Positions 27,877 to 36,701 of a stretch of DNA of 64,000 bases are shown one piece after another. The translations under genes were made by a program, and so were the position numbers. Location of the stretch: assembly GCF_900182985.1 (NCBI RefSeq), contig NZ_FXUY01000002.1, positions 188,501 through 252,500 of the forward strand. The letters are read 5' to 3'. The DNA is from Pseudomonas helmanticensis. Lineage in GTDB: Bacteria; Pseudomonadota; Gammaproteobacteria; Pseudomonadales; Pseudomonadaceae. The stretch's first letter is position 1; every line of letters starts with the position of its first letter. The notes under the pieces were generated by a model. The model was not told the origin of the DNA and did no database searches. It saw only the letters and a program-made list of their open reading frames with translations.

Positions 27877-27892
27877 TGGCCCGGCCTTTGCT
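27877..27892 (+). promoter_or_regulatory. Sigma-54 (-24/-12) promoter of exaC
   Basis: TGGCCCGGCCTTTGCT has the invariant GG and GC separated by exactly ten bases. The predicted start of transcription is near 27903, leaving a leader of about 55 nt before the ATG. Confidence 0.8.
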
Positions 27893-27957
27893 CTACGCTT
27901 ATAGCAAGCGCACTTGCGCGTTTCTCTAATAAGTACAAAGCCAAGGAGAACAACATC

Positions 27958-29478
27958 ATGCGTTACGCTCACCCCGGTACTGAAGGCGCCAAAGTCTCGT
28001 TCAAGAGCAAGTACGGTAACTACATCGGCGGCGAGTTCGTCGCGCCTGTCAAAGGTCAGTACTTCACCAACACCTCGCCAGTGAATGGCCAACCGATTGC
28101 CGAATTCCCGCGTTCCACAGCCGAAGACATCGACAAGGCACTGGACGCCGCTCACGCCGCAGCCGATGCATGGGGTTCGACCTCCGTGCAGGCACGCTCG
28201 CTGATCCTGCTGAAAATCGCCGACCGCATCGAACAGAACCTCGAACTGCTGGCGATCACCGAAACCTGGGACAACGGCAAAGCCATCCGCGAAACCCTCA
28301 ACGCCGACATCCCGCTGGCGGCCGACCACTTCCGTTACTTCGCCGGTTGCCTGCGCGCCCAGGAAGGCAGCGCTGCCGAAATCGACGGCAACACCGTGGC
28401 TTATCACATTCATGAACCGCTGGGCGTGGTCGGTCAGATCATCCCGTGGAACTTCCCGATCCTGATGGCCGCGTGGAAACTCGCGCCAGCACTGGCCGCT
28501 GGCAACTGCGTGGTGCTCAAGCCTGCCGAGCAAACCCCGCTGGGCATTACCGTGTTGCTGGAACTGATCGGCGACCTGCTGCCACCCGGCGTGCTGAACA
28601 TTGTTCAGGGCTATGGCAAAGAAGCCGGCGAAGCGCTGGCCACCAGCAAACGCATCGCCAAGATCGCCTTCACCGGCTCGACTCCGGTCGGCTCGCACAT
28701 CATGAAATGCGCGGCCGAGAACATCATTCCGTCGACCGTGGAACTGGGCGGAAAATCGCCGAACATCTTCTTCGAAGACATCATGCAGGCCGAACCGACT
28801 TTCATTGAGAAAGCTGCTGAGGGTCTGGTGCTGGCCTTCTTCAACCAAGGCGAAGTCTGCACCTGCCCATCGCGTGCACTGGTGCAGGAATCGATCTACG
28901 ACGAGTTCATGGCCGTCGTCATGAAGAAAGTCCTGCAAATCAAACGCGGCGATCCGCTGGACACCGACACCATGGTCGGCGCGCAGGCATCCGAACAGCA
29001 ATTCGACAAGATTCTTTCCTACCTGGAAATTGCCAAGGGCGAAGGCGCCGAACTGCTGACTGGCGGCAAGGTGGAAAAACTCGAGGGCAACCTGTCGACC
29101 GGCTATTACATCCAGCCGACCCTCCTCAAGGGCACCAACAAGATGCGCGTGTTCCAGGAAGAAATCTTCGGGCCGGTGGTGAGCATCACCACGTTCAAGG
29201 ACGAAGCCGAAGCCCTGGCGATTGCCAACGACACCGAGTTCGGCCTCGGCGCCGGTCTGTGGACCCGCGACATCAACCGCGCTTATCGCATGGGCCGCGC
29301 GATCAAGGCCGGTCGCGTGTGGACCAACTGCTACCACCTGTACCCGGCGCATGCCGCGTTTGGCGGGTACAAGAAGTCTGGCGTTGGCCGTGAAACCCAT
29401 AAAATGATGCTCGATCATTATCAGCAGACCAAAAACCTGCTGGTGAGCTACGACATCAATCCGTTGGGCTTCTTCTAA
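27958..29478 (+). CDS. exaC: NAD-dependent (acet)aldehyde dehydrogenase
   Basis: A 506-residue class 3-type aldehyde dehydrogenase that oxidises acetaldehyde to acetate, here the product of ethanolamine ammonia-lyase. Motifs: [19 protein letters not shown] with the NAD-binding Lys in VLKPAEQTP, the general base in [11 protein letters not shown], and the nucleophile Cys in [15 protein letters not shown]. The C-terminal [16 protein letters not shown] is typical. A strong AAGGAG precedes the ATG, and the leader base run AGAACAACA resembles a Crc/Hfq site. A sigma-54 promoter lies about 70 bases upstream. It matches the exaC/acoD type linked to ethanol and ethanolamine use. Confidence 0.93.
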   Translation: MRYAHPGTEGAKVSFKSKYGNYIGGEFVAPVKGQYFTNTSPVNGQPIAEFPRSTAEDIDKALDAAHAAADAWGSTSVQARSLILLKIADRIEQNLELLAITETWDNGKAIRETLNADIPLAADHFRYFAGCLRAQEGSAAEIDGNTVAYHIHEPLGVVGQIIPWNFPILMAAWKLAPALAAGNCVVLKPAEQTPLGITVLLELIGDLLPPGVLNIVQGYGKEAGEALATSKRIAKIAFTGSTPVGSHIMKCAAENIIPSTVELGGKSPNIFFEDIMQAEPTFIEKAAEGLVLAFFNQGEVCTCPSRALVQESIYDEFMAVVMKKVLQIKRGDPLDTDTMVGAQASEQQFDKILSYLEIAKGEGAELLTGGKVEKLEGNLSTGYYIQPTLLKGTNKMRVFQEEIFGPVVSITTFKDEAEALAIANDTEFGLGAGLWTRDINRAYRMGRAIKAGRVWTNCYHLYPAHAAFGGYKKSGVGRETHKMMLDHYQQTKNLLVSYDINPLGFF

Positions 29479-29485
29479 AACCCTT

Positions 29486-29513
29486 GGGCGACTCAGATAT
29501 TTCTGAGTCGCCC
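29486..29513 (+). terminator. Hairpin after exaC
   Basis: Perfect 12-bp arms GGGCGACTCAGA and TCTGAGTCGCCC flank a 4-nt loop seven bases after the stop. There is no T tract after it, so termination strength is uncertain, but it cleanly separates exaC from the permease gene. Confidence 0.6.
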
Positions 29514-29520
29514 GTTCAAC

Positions 29521-29620
29521 CGCTTTCGCGAGCAGGCTCGCTCCCACAAGGGAGTTGTGCCGCACCACATACACAGGCTCGCCACAAATCCACTGTGGGA
29601 GCGAGCCTGCTCGCGAAGGC
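29521..29620. repeat. REPIN, class B (GTGGGAGCGAGCCTGCTCGCGAA)
   Basis: Two inverted copies of the GTGGGAGCGAGCCTGCTCGCGAA element are separated by about 45 nt. This is a second REP family, unrelated in sequence to class A; a single copy occurs at 37484. Confidence 0.93.
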
Positions 29621-29656
29621 GTCCTGACTGACACACCACAAAAGGCCTGGCCGCTC

Positions 29657-29672
29657 TGGCACGGCCCTTGCG
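29657..29672 (+). promoter_or_regulatory. Sigma-54 (-24/-12) promoter of the ethanolamine permease gene
   Basis: TGGCACGGCCCTTGCG is an essentially perfect -24/-12 element with GG and GC ten bases apart. It lies about 115 bases before the permease ATG and just after the REPIN, so the permease and probably eutBC are transcribed separately from exaC. Confidence 0.88.
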
Positions 29673-29762
29673 TACCCGTCATCCAGCATTTGCACCGAAA
29701 CTGCCGCTGCGTGAACAGCACCCATCCACCTCAACCGCCACACCCGAAAGTCCAACAAATCG

Positions 29763-29770
29763 AACAATAA
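29763..29770 (+). promoter_or_regulatory. Possible Hfq/Crc (CA) motif in the permease leader
   Basis: AACAATAA fits the AAnAAYAA catabolite-repression motif used by Hfq with Crc in pseudomonads. It lies in an A-rich run directly before the ribosome binding site (GAGG) of the permease gene, where binding would block translation. Confidence 0.45.
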
Positions 29771-29788
29771 AAAAGACAGCGAGGACTT

Positions 29789-31159
29789 ATGACTTCCACC
29801 ACACAGCTCAAACCCACACTCGGCACCCTGCATCTATGGGGCATAGCCGTCGGCCTGGTGATTTCCGGCGAATACTTCGGCTGGAGTTACGGCTGGGGCA
29901 CCGCAGGCACCCTGGGTTTTCTGGTCACGGCGCTGATGGTCGCGACCATGTACACCTGCTTTATCTTCAGTTTCACCGAATTGACTACCGCGATTCCTCA
30001 CGCCGGCGGGCCGTTTGCCTACAGCCGGCGGGCGTTCGGCGAGAAAGGCGGATTGATCGCCGGCATCGCCACGCTGATCGAGTTCGTCTTTGCGCCACCG
30101 GCCATCGCCATGGCCATCGGCGCCTACCTGAATGTGCAATATCCGGAACTTGATCCGAAGATCGCCGCCGTCGGCGCGTACTTCGTCTTCATGACACTGA
30201 ACATCCTCGGTGTGAGCATTGCGGCGACCTTCGAATTGGTGGTCACCGTGCTGGCCGTCGCCGAGTTGCTGGTGTTCATGGGCGTGGTCGCACCGGGTTT
30301 CAGCTTCAGTAATTTCGTGCTCAACGGCTGGTCGGGCTCGAATGAATTCAGCATGGCCTCGATCCCCGGGATCTTCGCGGCGATACCATTCGCGATCTGG
30401 TTCTTCCTCGCCATCGAGGGCGCGGCGATGGCGGCCGAAGAGGCGAAAGACCCGAAACGGACGATTCCCAAAGCCTATGTCAGCGGCATTCTGACCTTGG
30501 TATTTCTGGCGATCGGCGTGATGGTCATGGCCGGCGGCGTCGGCGACTGGCGTCAACTGTCGAACATCAACGATCCGCTGCCGCAGGCGATGAAAGCCGT
30601 GGTCGGCAACAATTCATCGTGGATGCACATGCTGGTATGGATCGGCCTGTTCGGGCTGGTGGCGAGTTTCCACGGGATCATCCTCGGTTATTCGCGGCAG
30701 TTCTTCGCCCTCGCCCGCGCCGGTTATCTGCCCAAAGGTTTGGCCAAACTCTCGCGCTTCCAGACCCCGCACCGGGCGATTCTGGCCGGTGGCGTGATCG
30801 GCATCGCGGCGATCTACAGCGACGGTCTGGTCAATCTGCAAGGCATGACCCTGACCGCAGCGATGATCACCATGTCAGTGTTCGGCGCGATCGTGATGTA
30901 CATCATCAGCATGCTCAGCCTGTTCAAACTGCGCAAAACCGAGCCGAACCTGGAGCGCACCTTCCGTGCGCCGGGCTATCCGGTGGTGCCGGCGATCGCG
31001 CTGTTCCTGGCGGTGGTGTGCCTGATCGCGATGGCGTGGTTCAACACGCTGATCGGCTGCGTGTTCCTCGGTTTCATGGCCGCCGGTTACCTGTATTTCC
31101 AGCTGACCGCCAAGCAACGCGCCGATGCACCGGCAGACGCTATGCTCGAAGGTATCTAA
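29789..31159 (+). CDS. eat: Ethanolamine permease
   Basis: An APC-superfamily transporter of 456 residues with about twelve membrane segments. It shows WGIAVGLVISGEYFGWSYGW near the N-terminus, FTELTTAIPHAGGPFAYSRR, and the family segment FLAIEGAAMAAEEAKDPKRT. The permease is the expected proton-coupled ethanolamine importer of the EAT family. GAGG precedes the ATG, a candidate CA motif lies in the leader, and a sigma-54 promoter lies upstream. eutB follows after a REPIN, so part of the message may read through. Confidence 0.92.
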   Translation: MTSTTQLKPTLGTLHLWGIAVGLVISGEYFGWSYGWGTAGTLGFLVTALMVATMYTCFIFSFTELTTAIPHAGGPFAYSRRAFGEKGGLIAGIATLIEFVFAPPAIAMAIGAYLNVQYPELDPKIAAVGAYFVFMTLNILGVSIAATFELVVTVLAVAELLVFMGVVAPGFSFSNFVLNGWSGSNEFSMASIPGIFAAIPFAIWFFLAIEGAAMAAEEAKDPKRTIPKAYVSGILTLVFLAIGVMVMAGGVGDWRQLSNINDPLPQAMKAVVGNNSSWMHMLVWIGLFGLVASFHGIILGYSRQFFALARAGYLPKGLAKLSRFQTPHRAILAGGVIGIAAIYSDGLVNLQGMTLTAAMITMSVFGAIVMYIISMLSLFKLRKTEPNLERTFRAPGYPVVPAIALFLAVVCLIAMAWFNTLIGCVFLGFMAAGYLYFQLTAKQRADAPADAMLEGI

Positions 31160-31206
31160 CTGCCATATAAAAGTGCACAGCGCCCCTTCAGGCACTGTGC
31201 TGGAAC

Positions 31207-31296
31207 CCTGTAGGAACTGCCGCAGGCTGCGATCTTTTGATCTTGTTTTTAGAAAATCAACGTCAAAAGATCGCAACCTTCGGCAGCTCCTACAGG
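31207..31296. repeat. REPIN, class A
   Basis: Imperfect arms (TGTAGGAACTGCCGCAGG versus CCTTCGGCAGCTCCTACA) in the permease-eutB gap. The two arms have different core variants (GCCGCAGG and CCTTCGGC), so they mix two subtypes. Confidence 0.9.
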
Positions 31297-31321
31297 GGGT
31301 TATTGTTTAGAGGAGGATATT

Positions 31322-32716
31322 GTGGCCGCATTCGCCCATTCCGTCGGCGCCCAGACCTATCGCTTCGACAGCCTCAAAGAGGTCATGGCCAAGGCCAGCC
31401 CCGCCCGTTCGGGGGATTTTCTCGCCGGCGTCGCCGCGCTCAACGACGGCGAGCGCGTCGCCGCGCAAATGGCGCTGGCCGACATCCCGCTTACGCATTT
31501 CCTGCAGGAAGCGCTGATTCCCTATGAGTCCGATGAAGTCACCCGACTGATCATCGACACCCACGATAAACAGGCGTTTGCCGTGGTCAGCCACCTCACC
31601 GTCGGCGGTTTTCGCGACTGGCTGCTCAGCGACGCTGCCGATGAAACCAGCCTGCGTAATCTCGCCCCCGGCCTGACCCCGGAAATGGTCGCCGCCGTAT
31701 CGAAGATCATGCGCGTGCAGGATCTGGTGTTGGTGGCGCAGAAGATTCGCGTGGTGACGAAATTTCGCGGCACCCTCGGCCTGCGCGGGCGCCTGTCGAC
31801 CCGCCTGCAACCGAACCACCCGACCGACGAGCCTTCCGGCATCGCCGCGAGCATTCTCGACGGCCTGCTCTACGGTAATGGCGACGCGATGATCGGCATC
31901 AACCCGGCCACCGACAGCATCGCTTCGATCTGCGCGATGCTGGAGATGCTCGACGCGATCATCCAGCGCTACGACATCCCGACCCAAGCCTGCGTGCTGA
32001 CCCACGTCACCACCTCCATTGAGGCGATCAATCGTGGCGTGCCGCTGGATCTGGTGTTTCAGTCCATCGCCGGCACCGAGGCGGCCAACGCCAGTTTCGG
32101 CATCAACCTCAACGTGTTGCAGGAAGGCTATGACGCCGGCCTGAGCCTGAATCGCGGCACGCTCGGGCAGAACCTGATGTATTTCGAAACCGGTCAGGGC
32201 AGCGCCTTGTCAGCCAACGCCCACCATGGCGTCGATCAACAGACCTGCGAGACGCGAGCCTACGCGGTGGCGCGACATTTCAAGCCGTTCCTGGTGAACA
32301 CCGTCGTAGGATTTATCGGCCCGGAGTACCTCTACAACGGCAAACAAATCATCCGCGCCGGCCTCGAAGACCATTTCTGCGGCAAGTTGCTCGGCGTGCC
32401 GATGGGCTGCGACATCTGCTACACCAACCACGCCGAAGCCGATCAGGACGACATGGACACCCTGCTGACACTCCTCGGGGTCGCCGGGATCAACTTCATC
32501 ATGGGCATCCCCGGCTCCGACGACATCATGCTCAACTACCAGACCACTTCGTTTCATGACGCGCTCTATGCGCGCCAGACCCTCGGCCTGAAACCAGCGC
32601 CGGAGTTTGAACAGTGGCTGGCCAACATGGGCATCTTCACGCAGGCCGACGGCAAGGTTCGTTTCGGCAACAATCTGCCACCGGCCTTCCGCCAGGCGCT
32701 GGCGCAACTGGGATGA
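31322..32716 (+). CDS. eutB: Ethanolamine ammonia-lyase large subunit
   Basis: EutB is the TIM-barrel catalytic subunit of adenosylcobalamin-dependent ethanolamine ammonia-lyase, which gives acetaldehyde and ammonia. The 464-residue length matches. Diagnostic segments are [50 protein letters not shown] and [19 protein letters not shown]. The start is a GTG at 31322 with AGGAGG five bases upstream. Its stop overlaps the eutC start (ATGA). No carboxysome-like microcompartment genes are present, so the acetaldehyde is handled by the soluble dehydrogenase encoded by exaC. Confidence 0.96.
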   Translation: MAAFAHSVGAQTYRFDSLKEVMAKASPARSGDFLAGVAALNDGERVAAQMALADIPLTHFLQEALIPYESDEVTRLIIDTHDKQAFAVVSHLTVGGFRDWLLSDAADETSLRNLAPGLTPEMVAAVSKIMRVQDLVLVAQKIRVVTKFRGTLGLRGRLSTRLQPNHPTDEPSGIAASILDGLLYGNGDAMIGINPATDSIASICAMLEMLDAIIQRYDIPTQACVLTHVTTSIEAINRGVPLDLVFQSIAGTEAANASFGINLNVLQEGYDAGLSLNRGTLGQNLMYFETGQGSALSANAHHGVDQQTCETRAYAVARHFKPFLVNTVVGFIGPEYLYNGKQIIRAGLEDHFCGKLLGVPMGCDICYTNHAEADQDDMDTLLTLLGVAGINFIMGIPGSDDIMLNYQTTSFHDALYARQTLGLKPAPEFEQWLANMGIFTQADGKVRFGNNLPPAFRQALAQLG

Positions 32717-33546
32717 GTGACATGGAAAAACCGCCCATCGACCCGCAAAACCCCTGGCTGGAGCTGCGCCGCCTGACCCCGGCGCGGATCGCCCTCGGCC
32801 GCACCGGCACCAGCCTGCCAACCCGCGCGCAACTGGATTTCCAGTTTGCCCATGCGCAAGCACGCGATGCGGTGCACCTGCCGTTCGACCATGCAGCACT
32901 TGCTACGCAACTGAACGAACGCGGGCGCGAGAGCCTGCTGCTGCACAGTGCGGCGCTGGATCGCAACAGCTACCTGCAACGCCCTGATCTGGGACGCAAA
33001 CTGAGCGATGACTCGGCGCAAAGCCTGCGTGATTACACGGCGGCGCATCCCGGCGGCGTAGATCTGGCCATTGTCGTCGCGGACGGTTTGTCGGCGCTGG
33101 CGGTGCATCGGCATACCTTGCCGTTTCTTACCCGACTGGAAGAACAGATGAGCAGCGATGGCTGGTCGATCGCGCCCGTCGTGCTGGTGGAACAGGGGCG
33201 CGTCGCCGTCGGTGACGAAATTGGCCAATTGCTCGGCGCGAAAATGCTGGTGATGCTGATCGGCGAACGCCCCGGCCTCAGCTCGCCAGACAGCCTGGGT
33301 TTATATTTCACCTACAATCCAAAGGTCGGACTGACCGATGCCTACCGCAATTGCATCTCCAACGTGCGGCTCGAAGGCTTGAGCTACGGCATGGCGGCGC
33401 ATCGCTTGCTGTACCTGATGCGGGAAGCCTGTCGGCGCCAGTTGTCGGGGGTCAATCTGAAGGACGAAGCACAGGTTCACACACTGGAGTCGGAAACCGG
33501 TGTCGACATGAAAGGAAACTTCCTACTCGGTCCGCCCGCAACCTGA
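32713..33546 (+). CDS. eutC: Ethanolamine ammonia-lyase small subunit
   Basis: EutC provides the Rossmann-like domain that binds the cobalamin cofactor beside EutB. The 277-residue protein has [20 protein letters not shown] near the N-terminus, a central [18 protein letters not shown], and late [20 protein letters not shown] and NLKDEAQ. The ATG at 32713 overlaps the eutB stop; a second ATG three codons later (MEKPPI) is also possible. Ends about 115 bases before a separate GNAT gene. Confidence 0.95.
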   Translation: MSDMEKPPIDPQNPWLELRRLTPARIALGRTGTSLPTRAQLDFQFAHAQARDAVHLPFDHAALATQLNERGRESLLLHSAALDRNSYLQRPDLGRKLSDDSAQSLRDYTAAHPGGVDLAIVVADGLSALAVHRHTLPFLTRLEEQMSSDGWSIAPVVLVEQGRVAVGDEIGQLLGAKMLVMLIGERPGLSSPDSLGLYFTYNPKVGLTDAYRNCISNVRLEGLSYGMAAHRLLYLMREACRRQLSGVNLKDEAQVHTLESETGVDMKGNFLLGPPAT

Positions 33547-33662
33547 ACCGTTTCCGCATTGCGTTTCTGCGCTGGTTTCAGGCAGGATCGATGCACGGCC
33601 GCCAGGGTTTCCCAATCGCCGTCAGAGCAGTTGAAGACAGCCACTTGAAGACGAGACCTATC

Positions 33663-34124
33663 ATGCGGATTATTCAAGCGACCCTCGAACATCTGGATTT
33701 GTTGACCCCGTTGTTCGTCAGATATCGCGAGTTCTACGGTTCCCTGCCTTATCCGGACTCCTCCCGCGCGTTTCTCGAAAAACGCCTGCGGCGCAAGGAA
33801 TCGGTGATTTATCTGGCCCTGGCCGATGATGACGACAAGAAGCTGATGGGCTTCTGTCAGTTGTATCCAAGCTTTTCCTCGTTGTCGCTCAAGCGCGTGT
33901 GGATCCTCAACGACATCTATGTCGCCGAAGATGCCCGCCGCCAACTGGTCGCCGACAACCTGATCCGCACCGCGAAGAAAATGGCCAAGGAAACCCAGGC
34001 CGTGCGCATGCGCGTCTCCACCAGCAGCAATAACGAAGTCGCGCAGAAAACCTATGAATCCATCGGATTCAAGGAAGACACCGAGTTCAAGAACTACGTG
34101 CTGCCGATCAGCGACGAGCTCTGA
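33663..34124 (+). CDS. GNAT family N-acetyltransferase
   Basis: A 153-residue acetyl-CoA-dependent acetyltransferase. The acetyl-CoA binding region reads WILNDIYVAEDARRQLVADNLI, with the glycine-poor variant RRQLVAD in place of the usual R-G-x-G-[LIV]G loop. The C-terminus TYESIGFKEDTEFKNYVLPI has the typical GNAT beta-strand pattern. The substrate is unknown. In P. aeruginosa an acetyltransferase gene also follows eutC, so it may be a conserved neighbour, although no promoter-sharing is evident. Confidence 0.88.
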   Translation: MRIIQATLEHLDLLTPLFVRYREFYGSLPYPDSSRAFLEKRLRRKESVIYLALADDDDKKLMGFCQLYPSFSSLSLKRVWILNDIYVAEDARRQLVADNLIRTAKKMAKETQAVRMRVSTSSNNEVAQKTYESIGFKEDTEFKNYVLPISDEL

Positions 34125-34126
34125 AA

Positions 34127-34175
34127 ATCAGAAGATCGCAGCCTGTAAGAGCTGCCGAAGGCTGCGATCTCTTCG
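34127..34175. repeat. Degenerate class A REPIN, collapsed
   Basis: GAAGATCGCAGCCTGTAAGAGC meets GCCGAAGGCTGCGATCTCTTC with almost no loop. It looks like a REPIN that has lost its centre and part of one arm by deletion. Confidence 0.8.
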
Positions 34176-34372
34176 CCCCACCCATCCCTGCTGTGTCCCT
34201 GACAAATTTTCACGCCCGACATCCCCCGCTACAAAACCAACACGCTTTTCATCTCTCAAACCGTATAATCCCGAGCTTTCCGGCTTGTAAGAAAAACTAC
34301 ACCTGGCTGTAGGCTTACACCCGATCCACCCGCACAGACCCGCTGAGTCGGGCCGTCACCACAGGTGCCCCC

Positions 34373-35023
34373 ATGGATTTCAACCCGCTCGACCTTATCC
34401 TGCATCTCGACGTCTACCTCGATCTGCTGGTGAACAACTACGGGCCATGGATCTACGCCATCCTGTTTCTGGTGATTTTCTGCGAAACCGGTCTGGTGGT
34501 GATGCCGTTCCTGCCGGGTGACTCGCTGTTGTTCATTGCCGGTGCCGTGGCAGCGGGCGGCGGAATGGACCCGGTATTGCTCGGTGGTTTGCTGATGCTC
34601 GCGGCGATACTCGGTGACAGCACCAACTACGTGATCGGACGAACGGCGGGCGAACGCTTGTTCAGCAACCCGAACTCGAAAATCTTCCGCCGCGACTATC
34701 TGCAGAAAACCCACGACTTCTATGACAAGCACGGTGGCAAGACCGTGACCCTGGCGCGTTTCCTGCCGATCATTCGTACCTTTGCCCCATTCGTCGCCGG
34801 CGTGGCGAAGATGCCGTACCCGCGTTTCTTCGGTTTCAGCGTACTTGGCACGATCCTCTGGGTCGGCGGTCTGGTGACACTGGGCTACTTCTTCGGCAAC
34901 GTACCGTTCATCAAGAAAAACCTGTCGTTGCTGGTCGTGGCAATCATCCTGCTGTCGCTGGTGCCGATGATCCTCGGCGTGGTTCGCAGCCGTTTCGGCG
35001 GCACCAAAGCGCAATCGCACTAA
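34373..35023 (+). CDS. DedA family membrane protein
   Basis: A 216-residue DedA/VTT protein with five or so membrane segments. Key segments: CETGLVVMPFLPGDSLLF (the conserved E and F-x-x-G-D region), LGDSTNYVIGRTAGERLF and LARFLPIIRTFAPFVAGVAKM, with the essential Arg pair in the FLPIIRTFAP motif. The best match by eye is YqjA/YghB of E. coli, which support membrane homeostasis. It is four bases upstream of the mtfA-like gene. This is the second DedA-domain gene in the window. Confidence 0.92.
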   Translation: MDFNPLDLILHLDVYLDLLVNNYGPWIYAILFLVIFCETGLVVMPFLPGDSLLFIAGAVAAGGGMDPVLLGGLLMLAAILGDSTNYVIGRTAGERLFSNPNSKIFRRDYLQKTHDFYDKHGGKTVTLARFLPIIRTFAPFVAGVAKMPYPRFFGFSVLGTILWVGGLVTLGYFFGNVPFIKKNLSLLVVAIILLSLVPMILGVVRSRFGGTKAQSH

Positions 35024-35027
35024 GCCC

Positions 35028-35840
35028 GTGTGGTCGCTGAGCGCCTGGCGTCGCCGGCGCATCCTCGCGAAGCACCCGATTGCCGACGACCTGTGGCAAC
35101 GGGTGCGCCATCACCTGAGTTTTCTCGACGGCATCAGCAGCGCTGAAGACCAGTGGCTGCGCGAGGCCTGCGTATTATTTCTCGAAGAAAAACACCTGAC
35201 CGCCCTGCCCGGCGTCGAACTGCACCAGGAACAACGCCTGTTGCTCGCGGCCCAGGCACAATTGCCGCTGCTCAATCTGGGCGATTTGAACTGGTATCAG
35301 GGCTTTCACGAGATCGTCCTCTATCCCGATGACTTCCTCAGCCCGCAGCGCCATCGCGATGCCAGCGGCGTCGAACACGAGTGGGACGGCGAGCACAGCG
35401 GCGAGGCTTGGCAGCAGGGGCCGATCATTCTCGCGTGGCCCGGTGTGATGGCCAGTGGTGGCTGGGAAGGTTACAACCTGGTGATCCACGAACTGGCGCA
35501 CAAACTCGACATGCTCAACGGTGACGCCAACGGCCTGCCGCCGCTGCACACTGACATGCGCGTCAGCGACTGGGCCGAAGTCATGCAAAACGCCTACGAC
35601 GACCTCAACCGCCAGCTCGACCGCAATCCCGACGCCGAAACCGCCATCGACCCCTACGCCGCCGAAAACCCCGCCGAGTTCTTCGCTGTCACCAGCGAAT
35701 ACTTCTTCAGCGCCCCGGATCTGCTCGAAGAGGCTTATCCACAGGTCTATGCGCAGCTCAGGCTTTTCTACCGTCAGGATCCGTTGGGCAGATTGCGGCA
35801 ACTTCAGGCCACAGACCCGGTCTATCAGGCTCACGACTGA
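35028..35840 (+). CDS. mtfA: Zinc-dependent peptidase, MtfA family (M90)
   Basis: The 270-residue protein has the zincin motif HELAHKLD in [18 protein letters not shown], and downstream [14 protein letters not shown] where a further Glu ligand is expected. E. coli MtfA binds and inactivates the repressor Mlc, linking it to sugar uptake. The role in Pseudomonas is less clear. The start is a GTG at 35028, four bases after the dedA stop, so the pair forms a dedA-mtfA unit upstream of ppa. Confidence 0.92.
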   Translation: MWSLSAWRRRRILAKHPIADDLWQRVRHHLSFLDGISSAEDQWLREACVLFLEEKHLTALPGVELHQEQRLLLAAQAQLPLLNLGDLNWYQGFHEIVLYPDDFLSPQRHRDASGVEHEWDGEHSGEAWQQGPIILAWPGVMASGGWEGYNLVIHELAHKLDMLNGDANGLPPLHTDMRVSDWAEVMQNAYDDLNRQLDRNPDAETAIDPYAAENPAEFFAVTSEYFFSAPDLLEEAYPQVYAQLRLFYRQDPLGRLRQLQATDPVYQAHD

Positions 35841-35952
35841 GCGCTGCACGACTTTCGCTGCATGGCGTCGACGGCAGAATATGCCTATAATCGCCGCCAC
35901 TTTTTGGTCAATCCGGCCAAGTGTTTTTGGTCAACTACGGGGGCAACGCCCA

Positions 35953-36480
35953 ATGAGCTACAGCAAGATTCCGGCTGGCAAAGACCTGCCGAACGACATC
36001 TACGTCGCGATCGAGATCCCGGCCAACCACGCGCCGATCAAATACGAAATCGACAAAGACAGCGATTGCCTGTTCGTTGACCGTTTCATGGCCACCCCAA
36101 TGTTCTACCCGGCCAACTACGGTTACATCCCGAACACCCTGGCTGACGACGGTGATCCCCTCGACGTGCTGGTTGTGACCCCTTACCCGGTTGCTCCAGG
36201 CTCGGTGATCCGCGCGCGTCCAGTCGGCATCCTGAACATGACCGACGACGGCGGCGGCGACGCCAAGGTCATCGCAGTCCCACACGACAAGCTGTCCCAG
36301 CTGTACGTCGATGTGAAGGAATACACCGACCTGCCGCCACTGCTGATCCAGCAGATCGAGCACTTCTTCGCGAACTACAAAGATCTCGAAAAAGGCAAAT
36401 GGGTCAAGATCGAAGGCTGGGCCGGTGCAGACGCCGCCCGCGACGCGATCACCAAGTCGGTTGCTGCCTACAAAGGCTGA
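35953..36480 (+). CDS. ppa: Inorganic pyrophosphatase (family I)
   Basis: Hydrolyses pyrophosphate to drive biosynthetic reactions. The 175-residue length is standard. The family signature D-x-D-P-x-D is present as [12 protein letters not shown], with substrate-binding [16 protein letters not shown] before it and the C-terminal [20 protein letters not shown]. The ATG at 35953 is the conserved start. It has its own promoter region after mtfA and ends with an intrinsic terminator. Confidence 0.97.
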   Translation: MSYSKIPAGKDLPNDIYVAIEIPANHAPIKYEIDKDSDCLFVDRFMATPMFYPANYGYIPNTLADDGDPLDVLVVTPYPVAPGSVIRARPVGILNMTDDGGGDAKVIAVPHDKLSQLYVDVKEYTDLPPLLIQQIEHFFANYKDLEKGKWVKIEGWAGADAARDAITKSVAAYKG

Positions 36481-36510
36481 TAACCTGCGACCTGCGTGAT
36501 GCTTGAAGAA

Positions 36511-36535
36511 AACCCCGGTTACACGGGGTTTTTTG
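36511..36535 (+). terminator. Rho-independent terminator of ppa
   Basis: AACCCCGGTTACACGGGGTT followed by TTTTT, starting 30 bases after the ppa stop. The stem is AACCCCG/CGGGGTT. Confidence 0.92.
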
Positions 36536-36553
36536 TGCGCGAGAACCTGCGCA

Positions 36554-36601
36554 TTAAACGGATCGTTTAAATTCTGCACGACGCAGTTTTAACCTGTTTA
36601 A
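36554..36601. promoter_or_regulatory. Two operator-like palindromes before the S24 repressor gene
   Basis: TTAAACGGATCGTTTAA (36554-36570) is a perfect 7-bp inverted repeat with a 3-bp centre. A related but shorter palindrome, TTTAACCTGTTTAA (36588-36601), follows 17 bases later with half-sites TTAAAC/TTTAAC. They lie 100-150 bases before the repressor start, in an A+T-rich stretch, and may be autoregulatory operators. Confidence 0.5.
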
Positions 36602-36701
36602 TTTCCTACAAGAACGTCTTACATCCCGTCGCAAAATTCAGCCCGTTTTTGAACGCCCGGTTTATTCAAACCGCTCTGGCACGGCCGTAGACTCTGTGTT
36701 T

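Larger units (their letters stand above)
27578..27957. other. Divergent regulatory region between eatR and exaC
   Basis: This 380-base gap has no gene. It holds a class A REPIN (27603-27689) next to the eatR start, a 10-bp inverted repeat (27774-27802), a -24/-12 promoter (27877-27892), and the exaC leader with AAGGAG. The REPIN lies between the eatR start codon and the rest, so the eatR promoter is either upstream of, or interrupted by, the repeat. Confidence 0.8.

Noticed and set aside
36671..36690. A TGGCACGGCC string before the S24 repressor that shares 16 bases with the permease sigma-54 promoter
   Set aside because: The -12 position has GA instead of GC at the required spacing, so it does not fit a -24/-12 promoter; kept only as a curiosity.
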